This document shows positions 1-9,829 of a stretch of DNA of 64,000 nucleotides, one piece after another. A model generated the notes under the pieces. It did no database searches, was not told the DNA's origin, and saw only the letters and a list, made by a program, of their open reading frames with translations. This stretch comes from Portulaca oleracea. Its lineage: Eukaryota; Streptophyta; Magnoliopsida; Caryophyllales; Portulacaceae. Position 1 is the stretch's first letter, and every line of letters begins with the position of its first letter. The stretch spans positions 3,869,332 to 3,933,331 of the forward strand of contig CM055870.1 of the NCBI GenBank assembly GCA_029582165.1, read 5' to 3'. The translations under genes and the position numbers were made by a program.

Positions 1-640
1 TTTATTGTTTAATATGAAATTGCATTATTATATTGCGAAATTTGAAATAGGCTGTAAGAAAGGTTATTTGCCATAATAGATTAATGAAAATTTTAATTGT
101 CATCATTTATCTTTGAGAACCAGAGTGGAACAAACATTTGGAGTTGTATAGGGCATACAAAACAAAAGTGTACACAAATCACACAAAAACTACCTACAAC
201 CCAATAAATACCTGAAGTTATATTATTTGATGAGCACTAAAGATATGATGAAACAGTATAGGAATGAAATATCATATGACATAAGTCAATATCATTTGGG
301 AGGATAGTTATCAAAACTTTCATAATTTTGGTCACATCATTTTATTACTGTTTTTTTGGTTCACTAAGATAAATCTATACTTTTATAATTTTGATTTCCC
401 TTTCCCTTTCACTTTCAATTTTATTTTTATTTTTATTTTTACTTTTATTTCTAATTTTAATTCTAATTTTAATCTTAATTTACAAGCAAAATACGAGAAA
501 AAAACACTAATCACATATCTATTAAAACAAATTATTTATCTATTAAAATAAATTTAAACTATTTCCAACTCTTTCCTGCAGTTATGATTACTTCCAATTT
601 TTTGTAATTCCTTTCAACATCTTCCAACCTTCACAAGCTT
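1..640. other. AT-rich flank, no gene seen
   Basis: AT-rich DNA with a short TTTTA/TTTTTA microsatellite near 420-480. No coding or RNA gene signal is visible. Confidence 0.5.
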
Positions 641-699
641 CTTTTTACTCGTCACAGTTTTGACCAACTCTTTCCAATTTTCTTAAATAATTACAATGT

Positions 700-1040
700 T
701 GTAGACTTGCAGCAACAATAAAGCCCACGTAGCTCGGCCCACTAAAATAGCGCGTCTTAGCCAGGCCCATTATCGAAACGCGTCTCAACAACAAACTCCG
801 TACAGAAACCCTACTAGCAAAAGATGTCCGCGTTACGAACGGCCCACTATATATACAGACCCAACTCCTCATATTTTCATCATCGCAGGCCCACTTTGAG
901 TTTGAGTTTCTCCCTCTCCAGTCTCCATTTTCATTTATTTTTCGCGGCATTTCTCTTTCTCCCTCCTCCCCCAATTTATTCCCCCTTTTTTTTTTTTTAA
1001 AAAAAAAAAACGCTGTCAGTATTTCTTACAGTTTACGAAA
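700..1040 (+). promoter_or_regulatory. Unit-head promoter, copy 1
   Basis: This stretch precedes an ATG and resembles two others at 14290 and 27590. It has repeated GGCCCA/AGCCCA elements (site II-like, typical of plant growth and translation genes), a TATATATA box near 848-855, and pyrimidine-rich sequence before the ATG. The short sequence TTACAG-TTTACGAAAATGGCG at the start codon closely matches the other two copies. It probably drives a Pol II transcript that begins each snRNA/tRNA unit; the gene it serves is not recognised. Confidence 0.5.
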
Positions 1041-1109
1041 ATGGCGATTGCTGCTTTCGCGGCATATTTCAGAGTTCAAGGTCTACTATTGCGCTCTCTT
1101 TCTGTTAGG
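1041..1109 (+). other. Candidate first exon, copy 1
   Basis: The ATG opens a 23-codon reading frame ending at a good donor (AGG|GTAAGA). Its position and flanks match the unit-head ATG exons at 14595 and 27800, but the peptide itself has diverged. The GAACTGGTGAATTT donor region of the other copies survives about 20 bp downstream (near 1132), so this copy may use a new donor or may be dead. Product unknown. Confidence 0.3.
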
Positions 1110-2880
1110 GTAAGACAAGAAGCCATTGTTAGAACTGGTGAATTTTTTAGGTACTTTTTCTCGTTCTTTCTGTGTTTACGTTGTTTCCTCTGTCGATTCT
1201 TCTCATTTTTGCATTGTTAAACTTATTCTAGGGTTTAACTTGCGTTGTTTAACTTGTTCTGTTTTTTTTTTTTTTGCAGTGTATAGGTTTAATTTGGTGA
1301 TGAACTGATTTGTACTTACTGTTTTGTTGTTGTAGAGATTTAATTTTACAAATGATTGGATAACTCGGAGAATTTTCGGTTTGATTGAGTTCTCAGGGTT
1401 CCGATTAGGGAGAAATTTGATCGGAAAGACTTTGGAGTGATCATAACTGCTGGAAAGAGTTGGAAATAGTTTGAGAGAATTTTTGTTAGAGGACATAGCA
1501 AAATAGGGATTTTGGAGTTTTCGATCATAAAAAGTTAGAAAACTAAGTCCATGACGTTTGCTGTTGAAGCACTGGTTTACTACTGGAAATAATTCATGAT
1601 GGACAAGGGTTTGGTGCCAAATTCCATTTTTGCAGGTTGTGATTTTCTATTGGAGTTTCCATTGGTATACAAGTTACAATTGATGTTGAGGTTGTATTTT
1701 CTGCAGGTTTATATGTGCGTGGAGCAAAATGTAGAATCTTCGGAGAGTTTTCTTGTGCTGTTGTGCATAGGTGTAAGATTTTCTCATAACGATATGTTCA
1801 CAATTTCGTTTGATTTGCCTACTGATACACGCAAAAGTCTTGTCAGAAATATGTACAAAAATGGTGATTAGTATAAGTTGTGCCTGAGCGATTATTCTAC
1901 ACAAGTGAATCCTAGACCTGATGTTATCCTACTTGTTACAGGTCAAGTTAAAGGATAATCCTCTAAATTAAAGGTTTCCTTTCAGTTATTGCTGAGGGTG
2001 CAGGTTTTTGTTTTCTTCAGAGATGTCAGTGGTATATATGTTCAAGTTTTAACCAATCCTCTAACACTGAAAGATGAAAGGCAAGGCTGAGATGAAGCAC
2101 TTTCTTGGCTTCAACTGGTCGTCCCAAGTCACTGTAGAACATTGTCAATCAGTGCTAACGGCATTAACTTGGCGGAAGGATTGAAGCACAGTTTCTTTTT
2201 TTTTTCTTTTTCCCCGCTCAATTAGGCATTCTAGTTCTAATCTTTTGTCTGCTGATCTGATCTGCAGGGCATGGTTTACGTATATGTTGGACTACATTCT
2301 ACATGGTGTTGGATTAAGCTCTACACATCTATTCCAATGGGATTCTGAACTGTATTGAGGTTAACTTGGTGGCTAACTGCCTGCAGACTGAAAAGGCAAG
2401 TCTTATTTAGTACTACATCTTATTTCCCTTTTTTCAATTGTTAGTACTGCATGTTATTCATTTTCTTTCTGAAAACTTTTGAGGTTAGTTTAGTTGGGAC
2501 TTGGGGCTGTCGAGTCCTAATTTCCTATGCTTGTGTATGATCTTTTTCTACAGTACATTTTGGCAGCATTTCTTCATATTGTTGGTTATAATTTAAAGCT
2601 TTGTTTTATTATGATGGCTGAGCTTATATTTTTTTTTAGAAAAAAATTTATAGGATAGGATATGTGAATGTGTGATTTTGCTATACGAGTATAGAGTCTA
2701 AGAGTACATTTTTAGCCGGACTATACCGGGCTCTGTTGTTGTTGTTGTCATCGTCGTCATCTAGGAGTACATCTCTGTAGTAAAATAGCAGGCATTGAGC
2801 AAGTACAATCACTTAGTAAAAACAAGTTTCACTGATGCATCTGGTTTGTAAGCTTATAAGTTTTAGAGGTCTCATGAATT
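1110..2880 (+). other. Intron-like spacer of unit 1
   Basis: T-rich, intron-like DNA with several TTTGCAG/TCTGCAG acceptor-like sites (for example near 1630, 1700, 2265). Parts recur in units 2 and 3, notably the block around 1560-1760 (compare 15090-15300 and 28140-28380). No RNA gene is visible. Confidence 0.4.
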
Positions 2881-2906
2881 CATGTGGTCCAAGTAGTGTA
2901 AAATCC

Positions 2907-2950
2907 AGTCCCACATCGGTGTGTTAAGGAACATATTGAATTTTTTTATA
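2907..2950 (+). promoter_or_regulatory. U6 promoter: USE and TATA
   Basis: AGTCCCACATCG at 2907-2918 fits the plant snRNA upstream sequence element (RTCCCACATCG). TTTATA at 2945-2950 lies 26 bp further on, close to the spacing known to direct Pol III at plant U6 genes, and about 25 bp before the U6 start. Confidence 0.85.
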
Positions 2951-2972
2951 GTTGTTTCATGGACAATGGATT

Positions 2973-2992
2973 GTCTCTTCGGAGACATCTGA

Positions 2993-3024
<32 letters not shown>

Positions 3025-3074
3025 GGCCCCTGCGCAAGGATGACACGCACAAATCGAGAAATGGTCCAAATTTT
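2973..3074 (+). ncRNA. U6: U6 spliceosomal snRNA, copy 1
   Basis: A full-length plant U6 snRNA. U6 pairs with the 5' splice site and U2 and forms the catalytic core of the spliceosome. Visible are the 5' stem-loop (GTCTCTTCGGAGAC), ACAGAGA, the AGC triad, the internal stem-loop region (GCATGGCCCCTGCGCAAGGA), and the 3' end GGTCCAAA followed by six T residues, a Pol III terminator. The upstream USE and TATA are well placed. This is the best preserved of the three U6 copies and is likely functional. An open reading frame runs through it by chance. Confidence 0.95.
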
Positions 3075-3266
3075 TTCGTCAATCTATTTTTCTCTGTTTG
3101 GTCCACACGTGTGTATTCTGTAGGGCAATTCTATCCCCCTTCAATAATCTACTATAATAATAAAATAAAAAAACAAATCCCATCTTCACCATCACTTGAT
3201 TCACTTATGTTTTCCCATCACCACTTGAATTTGGCTGGGACAAGCTATTAGGTAAATTTCTGCTAG

Positions 3267-3358
3267 TGAGAGTGGAGCCAACTTTCCTTTGAATTCTCTG
3301 GATGATGATGAATTTGAGACAGAGCTTAGAGGGTTTCTGGCCGGGGTGATGGATTTTG
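3267..3358 (+). other. Exon-like block, product unknown
   Basis: Between a TGCTAG acceptor-like site and a TTTTG|GT donor-like site there is an open stretch of about 30 codons reading ESGANFPLNSLDDDEFETEL and then RGFLAGVMDF. Its composition looks like protein rather than noise. No second copy was found in units 2 or 3. It may be an exon of a gene broken up by the rearrangements of unit 1. No family recognised. Confidence 0.25.
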
Positions 3359-3851
3359 GTTAACATTAACAAGAATGAAGAAACCCTGTGCTGGATGAGT
3401 ATTATACTACTGTATACTGCTCTGAGCTGAATTTGCTAACAAGGACATTGGTGTCTGAGGTGAAGTGAGTAACATAGTTTCTATTTGTCTCTGGTCTAAA
3501 TTGTGTTATCAAGTTAGGTTAGTTCCACCCGAGTGAGATAAAAGTTTGCAGGTAGAGTTAAGTTACTTTGTGGACCATCTGAAATGTGCATCTGTAGGCA
3601 GACACAAATTTGTTGATTGAAACTCCTCCTACCAGAAAAACTATAGGAAGCCCACATCAAAATGTCTTCAACTGTTCCTGTCCGCTTCCTGTAATCATGA
3701 CTATCACTTAAATTCCAGGAGACTAGGATGTTGGCATTCCTTAGTAGTAGGATCCTGTTTAAATGATAGTGAGGGAACTAAAAAAGAAGGGCAGACTTGA
3801 AACATGAAGATAAGTTGAGGACTGGACAGCAATAAAAATTAATGGCAGGAA

Positions 3852-3905
3852 ATCCTGAGACCTGTGGGTTATGGACCCACCACGCTTCCGTTGCGCCACT
3901 CTGAT
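3852..3905 (-). pseudogene. Broken initiator tRNA-Met
   Basis: Read on the minus strand, this has the acceptor 5' strand, D arm and anticodon arm (CAT) of initiator tRNA-Met. The T arm and 3' acceptor strand are missing: the match stops at CTCAGGAT and runs into the flank that normally lies past the gene. The lost stretch is about 35 bp, as judged from the intact copies. It cannot fold as a tRNA. Confidence 0.85.
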
Positions 3906-4484
3906 TTGTTGATTAGTTTAGTAGATTTATGTAATATCTTTCCAATTTCTTACAAAACAGAGGAATTTATGCCTTTGAAAAGTACTACATAAATGTCAGT
4001 GTTGATTTTCTTTTTTATCAGAAACTCTGATTTGTTGTCTTGTTGATTGATAAGCTGGTTACTACTAACCAATTCCTTGTTCTCATGCAAACAGGATCCT
4101 ACTTGACCAAGGAATGGCAGTGTTGAAATTCGAATGACGGTAGAAGTGAAAGGTAAAAAAGTGGCATGATAAATTTGGTCCAGAATCCAGATATTGTACT
4201 TCAGAGGTACACAATCCATAAATCTAATGACGCATTAGTTGCCAACATTTTTTGTACTACGGCTTATTGATGGAGTAAGTTGGTGAAAGTGTTTCATATC
4301 CAAGATGTTCCCGGCACAGTATCCAGTAGAGTTTCTATGGGAATCCTTTACAACATGGTACATTTGGTACTGATTTGTAAGTAAGTTGCTCAATGTTTTT
4401 AAATTCATCCTTTTATTCTTATTCTTTTGCTTTATTGTTTTCTGCTGATGTTTGACATCAATGAATCCTCTGACTTGACTCCAA

Positions 4485-4726
4485 GGCTTCTTCAGCGTTT
4501 CAGATCTCCACTTTAAACACCATTTCAAATTTGGGGACATTTTCTCCTCACTGTAAACACAATTTCAAATTTCCTTTAAAGTGATCAGGTCTTTTTCTCA
4601 AAGAAGGCTTCTTCAGCGTTTCAGATCTCCACTTTAAACACCATTTCAAATTTCGGGACATTTTCCCCTCACTGTAAACACAATTTCAAATTTCCTTTAA
4701 AGTGATCAGGTCTTTTTCTCAAAGAG
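4485..4726 (+). repeat. 121-bp tandem duplication
   Basis: Two copies, starting at 4485 and 4606, nearly identical (one G/C and one T/C change seen). The block begins GGCTTCTTCAGCGTTTCAGA and is related to blocks at 8951, 25892 and 33678, which have exon-like features. It lies next to the upstream end of U1 copy 1. Confidence 0.85.
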
Positions 4727-4818
4727 TGGAAAGTGGAAACTACAGCATCATGAACGAGTCATTAACTCAGAGAAGATGAAGTTTGAACCTTTGGAAATAT
4801 TAAACTAGGATTTTGACA

Positions 4819-4978
4819 GGGGCCGCGCGAACGCAAAGCCCCCTCAGCCACAAATTATGACGTATGAACTCCCACATGGGGAGACATTAGGCAGGCACCC
4901 CTCCCATAGTGCAATGGAGGCCACCTGCCTAGGCCATGGGCCTTCCTGATCACCCAACGACCCCGTCCAGGTATGTAT
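4819..4978 (-). ncRNA. U1: U1 snRNA with variant 5' end, copy 1
   Basis: Full-length U1 snRNA on the minus strand; U1 base-pairs with the 5' splice site to start spliceosome assembly. The U1-70K loop (GATCAGGAAG), the Sm site (AATTTGTGG) and the GC-rich 3' hairpin ending CGGCCCC are present. The 5' end reads ATACATACCTGG instead of the invariant ATACTTACCTGG, a single T to A change inside the splice-site recognition sequence. The promoter is the best of the six U1 copies (USE GTCCCACATC at 5043-5052 on the minus strand, TATAAAAG at 5004-5010), so the variant may be transcribed. It could also be an early stage of decay: the hairpin near the 3' end has small changes relative to other copies. 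Confidence 0.9.
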
Positions 4979-5003
4979 GTTACTAAGTAGTTTACTTCTT
5001 TCT

Positions 5004-5052
5004 TTTATACCCTTTTCGTGCCTTGCTTTCTCATTTTCTTCTGATGTGGGAC
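5004..5052 (-). promoter_or_regulatory. U1 promoter: TATA and USE
   Basis: On the minus strand, GTCCCACATC (5052-5043) fits the plant snRNA USE well, and GTATAAAAG (5010 downward) is a TATA box ending about 26 bp before the U1 start. The spacing of about 32 bp is the Pol II arrangement. Confidence 0.85.
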
Positions 5053-6500
5053 ACCAAGAATACCCTCACCAGATTTCACTTCGGTCCTACACATCATATC
5101 ACTCTCCCAATTAATCTTTTTCTCTTCATTCTCCATCTTTCAATCCCTCCTCAGTTCTGCCGTGCATCTATTTTATACCATCTGTTGCAGACCCACATAA
5201 ACCAGTCGTTTTTTCCCCAGGAAATAGAAGCTCCCAGTGATCAAATTGTTTGACAATGAGGAGAAATTTGATGGTTCACGCTGTGGACTACATGGGTTTT
5301 CACAAAGAGGAAGCAAGTACCAAGAAGAGAAAAGATCGTGGAAGAGGAAGTTAGGAAGAGAAAGAGTTGGCCTTGCTTCTGTAACATGACTGCAGGGTTC
5401 ACACTGGTAAACTCTCTGTTGCTCGAATTCTTGAGAACACTTACTTATTATTAATACATCCATTTTCTTTGCATTAATCACTTTTTTCCCTCCATGTTAT
5501 GCCATCGACCCTGTTCAGGTATGTATGTTTCTACATACTTGATATTTTTATTTTTTAACAGCTTCTCTACTTTTTTTTTTCAACTTGTTATCTGGCTGTT
5601 GTGGGTCTGGAAAGTTATTTTTTAGCAGCTTCTCTACTTTTTTTTTTCTCAACTTGTTATCTGGAAAGTTATTTTTTAGCAGCTTCTCTACTTTTTTTTT
5701 CTCAACTTGTTATCTGGCTGTTGTGGGTCTGGAAAGTAACCTGCTGAGAATGATTATAAATGTTTTATCATTTACGATTTGGTTATTTCTTGCCTTTGTA
5801 TTATTTAGTATTCCACTGTTTTAACTGGTTATGAACTTCCGGGGATGTCATTTTCTTTCACATTTCGTGGATGAGTCTGCTTCTTGCATTGTGTGTTTTT
5901 TTGTTTCCATTATGTCGGGGTATAGCAATAACTAGTCCTACCAAGGCACCATAGAACATTGTCGGTGCAAATGGCATTGACTTAGCAGAACAATTGAAGC
6001 ACACAGCTAACAGCTTCCCCCCCCCCCCCCCTCAATTAGGCTTTGTAATTTTTTGTCTGCTGATCTGATGTACAGGATTTATATGTTCGCCTGAGGTTTG
6101 GATTAGGTTTTGCACACATTTATTCCAATCAGCTTTGAACTGCATTTAGGCTAACTCTGTGGCTCACTGCCTGCTGAAAGAGGTGTAAAATATTTGTAAG
6201 AATTTGTAATGTCATGGAATGGTTGAAATTTGAACTAGAAAGTTAGAAACATTGCAGGTTTTACCTAGTATTTGGAACACTCAAGGCAACAGTGTCTTTC
6301 ATTCTATTGCTTAGCTACAGTTGTTGAATAAATTGGAAATACCTTTATAGAAAGGGAAACTGTGGAAGGAATAAAGACTATAGGACCAGATTTACAGATA
6401 AGTTATCTGGTAGCTTATTAATACCAATCAAAATAGCTGAAATTATCGCAAGAGCAGAAACATGAATTTGAATCACCAGAACATTGAAACTATAATTTGG
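5053..6500. other. Spacer between U1 copies 1 and 2
   Basis: Non-coding, T-rich. It contains three imperfect repeats of CAGCTTCTCTAC-(T)n-CAACTTGTTATCTGG at about 5560-5735 and a C homopolymer at about 6018-6031. The part near 5930-6180 resembles 2040-2400, so it is an internal duplicate of unit 1 spacer. No gene found. Confidence 0.5.
5560..5735 (+). repeat. Three tandem repeats, T-rich
   Basis: Three copies of a 50-70 bp motif, each holding AGCAGCTTCTCTAC, a run of T and AACTTGTTATCTGG. The first and third also share GCTGTTGTGGGTCTGGAAAG. Function unknown. Confidence 0.75.
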
Positions 6501-6503
6501 ACA

Positions 6504-6662
6504 GGGGCCGCGCGGACGCAGGCCCCCACTGCCACAAATTATGACGTACGCTCTCCCACATTGGGGAGACGTTGGGCAGGCACCCCTCCAAAGTGCAATG
6601 GAGGTCACCTACCCAGGCCATGAGTCTGCTTGATCACCCATGAACCCCGTCCAGGTAAGTGA
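6504..6662 (-). ncRNA. U1: U1 snRNA, copy 2
   Basis: Full-length U1 on the minus strand. The splice-site recognition sequence ACTTACCTGG is normal, but the first bases differ (TC for AT before ACTTACC). The Sm site AATTTGTGG is intact. The U1-70K loop reads GATCAAGCAG, one change from the GATCANGAAG seen in other copies. The promoter is good: a USE-like CTACCACATCG-type element (plus-strand CGATGTGGTA, 6726-6735) and TATAAAAGG (plus-strand 6686-6695), about 30 bp apart. It is either functional or recently inactivated. Confidence 0.92.
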
Positions 6663-6735
6663 CTATTAATGTGCCCCATGTCTTCCTTTTATATGCTTGT
6701 TTCAAAGCACCTTTTTTTGTTTCCTCGATGTGGTA

Positions 6736-7800
6736 CAGGGAGCAGATCCGGTCGGCCATCCCATTCAAGTGATTGAAACACCTTACTTGTTAAAGCCAGC
6801 ACACTAATCCTGTATGTATGTTGAAACTGTCACTTGAATTCAGCTACATTTCGTAGAAAGTTTTATGTCTAGGTTCGGCTAACATTTCTTTGGCAGGTAC
6901 ATATCTAGGTTGCACACCCTACATCTAAGAGCTAAGCTTGCACATATCTAACAGCTCGTTTCCTAGTCAGTTGTGGCATTCCATATATTAATGGTTAAAT
7001 TAAATTTTTTCCGTGTAATTTCGAGACCTAGCCTTGTTTTCCAGAGTTACTGGCTTACAATATCTTCTTCAATTTCAGTTACTTACAGTTTTTTCAACTT
7101 ATTGTAAATATCACTTGTGTCGTATTGGAGTTTCATAGTTCGTTTATATGAACATGGAAGTCCCTCTCTCTTTTTTTGTATGTTGTTGAATCATGGTAGC
7201 CTTTGGCAGCAGTTTGATACAATAAATCATAATATTATATAATATATTGCCTTTTCTGCTGATTATCCTAATTTTTCTTTGTCTTCATGTTAGAAATGGA
7301 ATGATCAAGGAAGACTAGCCGAGACTTCTGCTACAGTTGACATGCATCCTGGATCCTTTTTGTTCTGTACTTTCTGCTTGTTTCTATAACTGCAGTTTGG
7401 TTGATTAGTCTGGTAAGATAGCAAAGGTTTTCTATTTGTGCCTGTTAAGTAGCTTGCTTTTGGGATCCTCGCGTGTTGACCTCCTCTTGTTGCACTTTAG
7501 CATGGCCCTGGCGCGCTGTTGGTATGGTTAATCATTTAGTTTGTGCGGGGTTTAGTGGTAGATGATAAAATTTATGGTCTTTCTTGACAGTTTATTTTAC
7601 TTAGTGAGCTGGAAGCGTTCTGAGTATTTGCTGTTTTACATGATCTTTACGCAAATGGTTAAACGTTAAATATTATACTAATTTGTTTGTTGTAGACACG
7701 GTTGCAGATTGGAATAGGAACAATGAAGGTGTGGGGAGCGACTTTTTGCAGCCCTGTATAGTGTTACATAGTTGCGGTAAGTTGATAAGTTAATAGAGTC
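6736..7800. other. Unit 1 spacer, no RNA gene
   Basis: T-rich spacer. The stretch near 6830-6960 resembles the U1-upstream flanks at 18700-18790 and 31850-31950 (repeated CTAGGTT...ACATTTCCTAG motifs). Nothing else is recognised, although GTTGATTAGTCTGG near 7400 and CTTGCTTTTGGGATCCTCG near 7450 resemble fragments of U2 3' sequence and its flank. Confidence 0.35.
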
Positions 7801-7806
7801 GTCATG

Positions 7807-7870
7807 GATTCACGAGATCCTAGTATTGTATAATCCTGTCCTGCATCAATGTGTTAATGAACATCTTATG
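7807..7870 (+). promoter_or_regulatory. U6 promoter relic without a gene
   Basis: The stretch ATTCACGAGATCCTAGTATTG to TTAATGAACATC matches the flank upstream of U6 at 2875-2935, 15915-15975 and 28775-28835. The USE has decayed to GTCCTGCATCA (7838-7848). The U6 body that should follow about 55 bp later is absent. It marks a lost U6 gene. Confidence 0.7.
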
Positions 7871-8158
7871 CCTCCTACAAGACTGCATCTGAAGCGGGTC
7901 AATTAACTAATGCTACAATATACTTGAAGCGCCAGAACTCCTAAGACTTTTATGTAAAATAAGCACTATAAAGATGTCTACCCTTTAAATTTTGAATATC
8001 TTTTTAATATTAATTTTCTTCTTTTTAACATTGTTTCAGGTTTCGAATTTGTGGGTTTGAGGTTTTGCAGAGGGGTTGAAGTTGACTAGGTGAGATTTGA
8101 GACAGCCTGTAGTCTATTCTTGTTCATGTTTTTGGCATTTCTTCCTTCTGCACTATGA

Positions 8159-8424
8159 TAATACATATAAATGGTATAAAATCACATATATATATATATT
8201 TTTTTAAAAATTTACAAAAATACGTCTAAAATATACCCAACGGACGGGGTTCATTCGTTAGGGTGTCAATTTTAATTGTTGGCGTAGCCAACACGTTCCA
8301 AGCTTTTTATAATTAATAATTAATAGTATCTGTCAAAAAATTTGAGGTTAAAAATGATAATACATATTAGTTTTATAAAAAGGAAGACACTTAAATAGTG
8401 TATTGGGGCAAGACACATATCATC
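8159..8424. mobile_element. Dispersed repeat of about 265 bp, copy 1
   Basis: The sequence from ATAAATGGTATAAAATC to GGGGCAAGACACATATCATC recurs as an inverted, roughly 90% similar copy at 60584-60846, 52 kb away. It has no coding capacity. Ends are only weakly inverted (GATAATACAT against GATGATATGT), so the class is unclear; a MITE or an LTR fragment is possible. Confidence 0.65.
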
Positions 8425-8461
8425 ACCCCAAAAATTTTGAGACGGAGTCACAGAGGAGAGC

Positions 8462-8510
8462 ACACCTTTCTCGGCTTTGAAAGTGCAGCATCTATTCTTA
8501 TCAGGTTGGT
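8462..8510 (+). pseudogene. 5' fragment of U2 snRNA
   Basis: ACACCTTTCTCGGCTTT...ATCTATTCTTATCAGG matches the first 45-50 nt of U2 with gaps in stem-loop I and a change in the branch-site recognition region (GTAGTATC to GCAGCATC). The rest of U2 is missing. Confidence 0.75.
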
Positions 8511-8780
8511 CCTTGAACCATATTTACATAACACCAACATCCTCGCAATCTGGCATAGAGGTTGAGAAAAATTTATTGATTATTTATTGATTGCTTTTAA
8601 CATAGCACGGGAAAGATAGTCACAGGATAATACATATCAAGGACATGTATAATGGTTAACCAATAAGGTATTGATTCTTGTTTGTTTGACATTCTTCAGA
8701 GCAGAAACAAGTCACAAAGTATACAGCAAACAAAAATCAGCAAGCATTAAACAAAAACAATGGCAGGAAGCTACTCTTTC

Positions 8781-8852
8781 TATCAGAGCCAGGTTTCGAT
8801 CCTGGGACCTGTGGGTTATGGGCCCACCACGCTTCTGCTGCGCCACTCTGAT
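8781..8852 (-). tRNA. tRNA-iMet: Initiator tRNA-Met(CAT), copy b
   Basis: A 72-nt minus-strand gene starting ATCAGAGTGGCGCAGC. Marks of the plant initiator are the A1-T72 end pair, anticodon CAT in a CCCATAACCC stem-loop, and T loop GGATCGAAACC. It delivers the first methionine of proteins. One base in the D arm differs from the majority copy (GCAGAAG for GCGGAAG). No CCA is encoded, as expected in a nuclear gene. Confidence 0.95.
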
Positions 8853-8950
8853 TAGTTGATTATTTTTATAAATTTATTATTCATGTTCGTTGCAGTCTTA
8901 TTTTCTGTTGATGTTAAGCATTAACTGAATCCTTTGACTTGTCTCCACAG

Positions 8951-9084
8951 CTTCTTTGGCGTTGCAGATTTCCAATCAAAACCCCATCACAAATTTCGGC
9001 ATATTTAGTCCTATCCGCTTCTTTGGCGTTGCAGATTTCCAATCAAAACCCCATCACAAATTTCGGCATATTTAGTCCTATCTG
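8951..9084 (+). repeat. 67-bp tandem duplication, exon-like block
   Basis: Two copies of a 67-bp unit begin CTTCTTTGGCGTTGCAGATT at 8951 and 9018. The first follows a TCCACAG acceptor-like site. It is the unit 1 counterpart of blocks at 4485, 25892 and 33678. The duplication would disrupt any exon. Confidence 0.8.
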
Positions 9085-9189
9085 TAAAGCATGCTTTTCT
9101 TCTTTCCTTTATATCTCAATCCCCTCACCATTCACCAAAATTCCCTAGAAAGTGGTCATTCTTTTATGGAAATATGTCCTCCCAATGCT

Positions 9190-9625
9190 CAATTCAAGAT
9201 TGGAATAGGCTTTTTCTATCTCGTTTCAGTATATTTTTCTGGAGGGTGATTGTGTGATGTTTCCAAGTTTCCATTGGTCAATTCAGCTGAGTTGAATATC
9301 AATCACATCTCCCAAACCAATAGTCAATAGACGACAGTCGAGGCCGAAACAAGAATACAAGGAGGGACATGAAAAGGACACTAAGCAAATCATACCTTTT
9401 TCGACTTCAATTCAAGATTGGAATAGGCTTTTTCTATCTCGTTTCAGTATATTTTTCTGGAGGGTGATTGTGTGATGTTTCCAAGTTTCCATTGGTCAAT
9501 TCAGCTGAGTTGAATATCAATCACATCTCCCAAACCAATAGTCAATAGACGACAGTCGAGGCCGAAACAAGAATACAAGGAGGGACATGAAAAGGACACT
9601 AAGCAAATCATACCTTTTTCGACTT
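9190..9625 (+). repeat. Perfect 218-bp tandem duplication
   Basis: Positions 9190-9407 and 9408-9625 look identical over 218 bp by eye. Each copy ends in the first bases of a U2-like sequence (CATACCTTTTTCGACTT), so the first copy stops at the U2 start and the second runs into the rest. The lack of differences points to a very recent event or an assembly error. Confidence 0.9.
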
Positions 9626-9808
9626 AAGATTAAGTGTAGTATCTGTTCTTATCAGTTTAATATCTAATATGTGGGTCATCGACCCACAATGATATTTAAT
9701 TAATTTTTTGAGGGGGAGGGTCCACTATAGTAGCTCGCTATTGGGATCCTTGAGTGTCAGTGGTGTGTTGCCTATGCTTTGCACTGTAGCATGGGCTTGA
9801 CGCACCCC
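9610..9808 (+). pseudogene. Divergent U2 snRNA copy
   Basis: Full-length in outline: ATACCTTTTTCGACTTAAGA, then the branch-site recognition region GTGTAGTATC, the Sm site AATTTTTTGAG, and the 3' part to GGGCTTGACGCACCCC. Stem-loop I is lost: GGCCTTTTGGCTAAG has become GACTTAAG. The 3' domain has several changes and a small insertion. The promoter region has no clear USE or TATA because it is the 218-bp duplicate. It is probably not functional. Confidence 0.85.
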
Positions 9809-9829
9809 ACCAAATCATAATGAATTATT

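Noticed and set aside
645..974. 109-codon minus-strand ORF
   Set aside because: It overlaps a promoter region that is conserved as DNA; the other unit-head copies do not keep the frame.
2952..3251. 99-codon ORF over U6 copy 1, and a similar one at 28839-29234
   Set aside because: The shared peptide part is simply U6 RNA read as protein; the rest does not match between copies.
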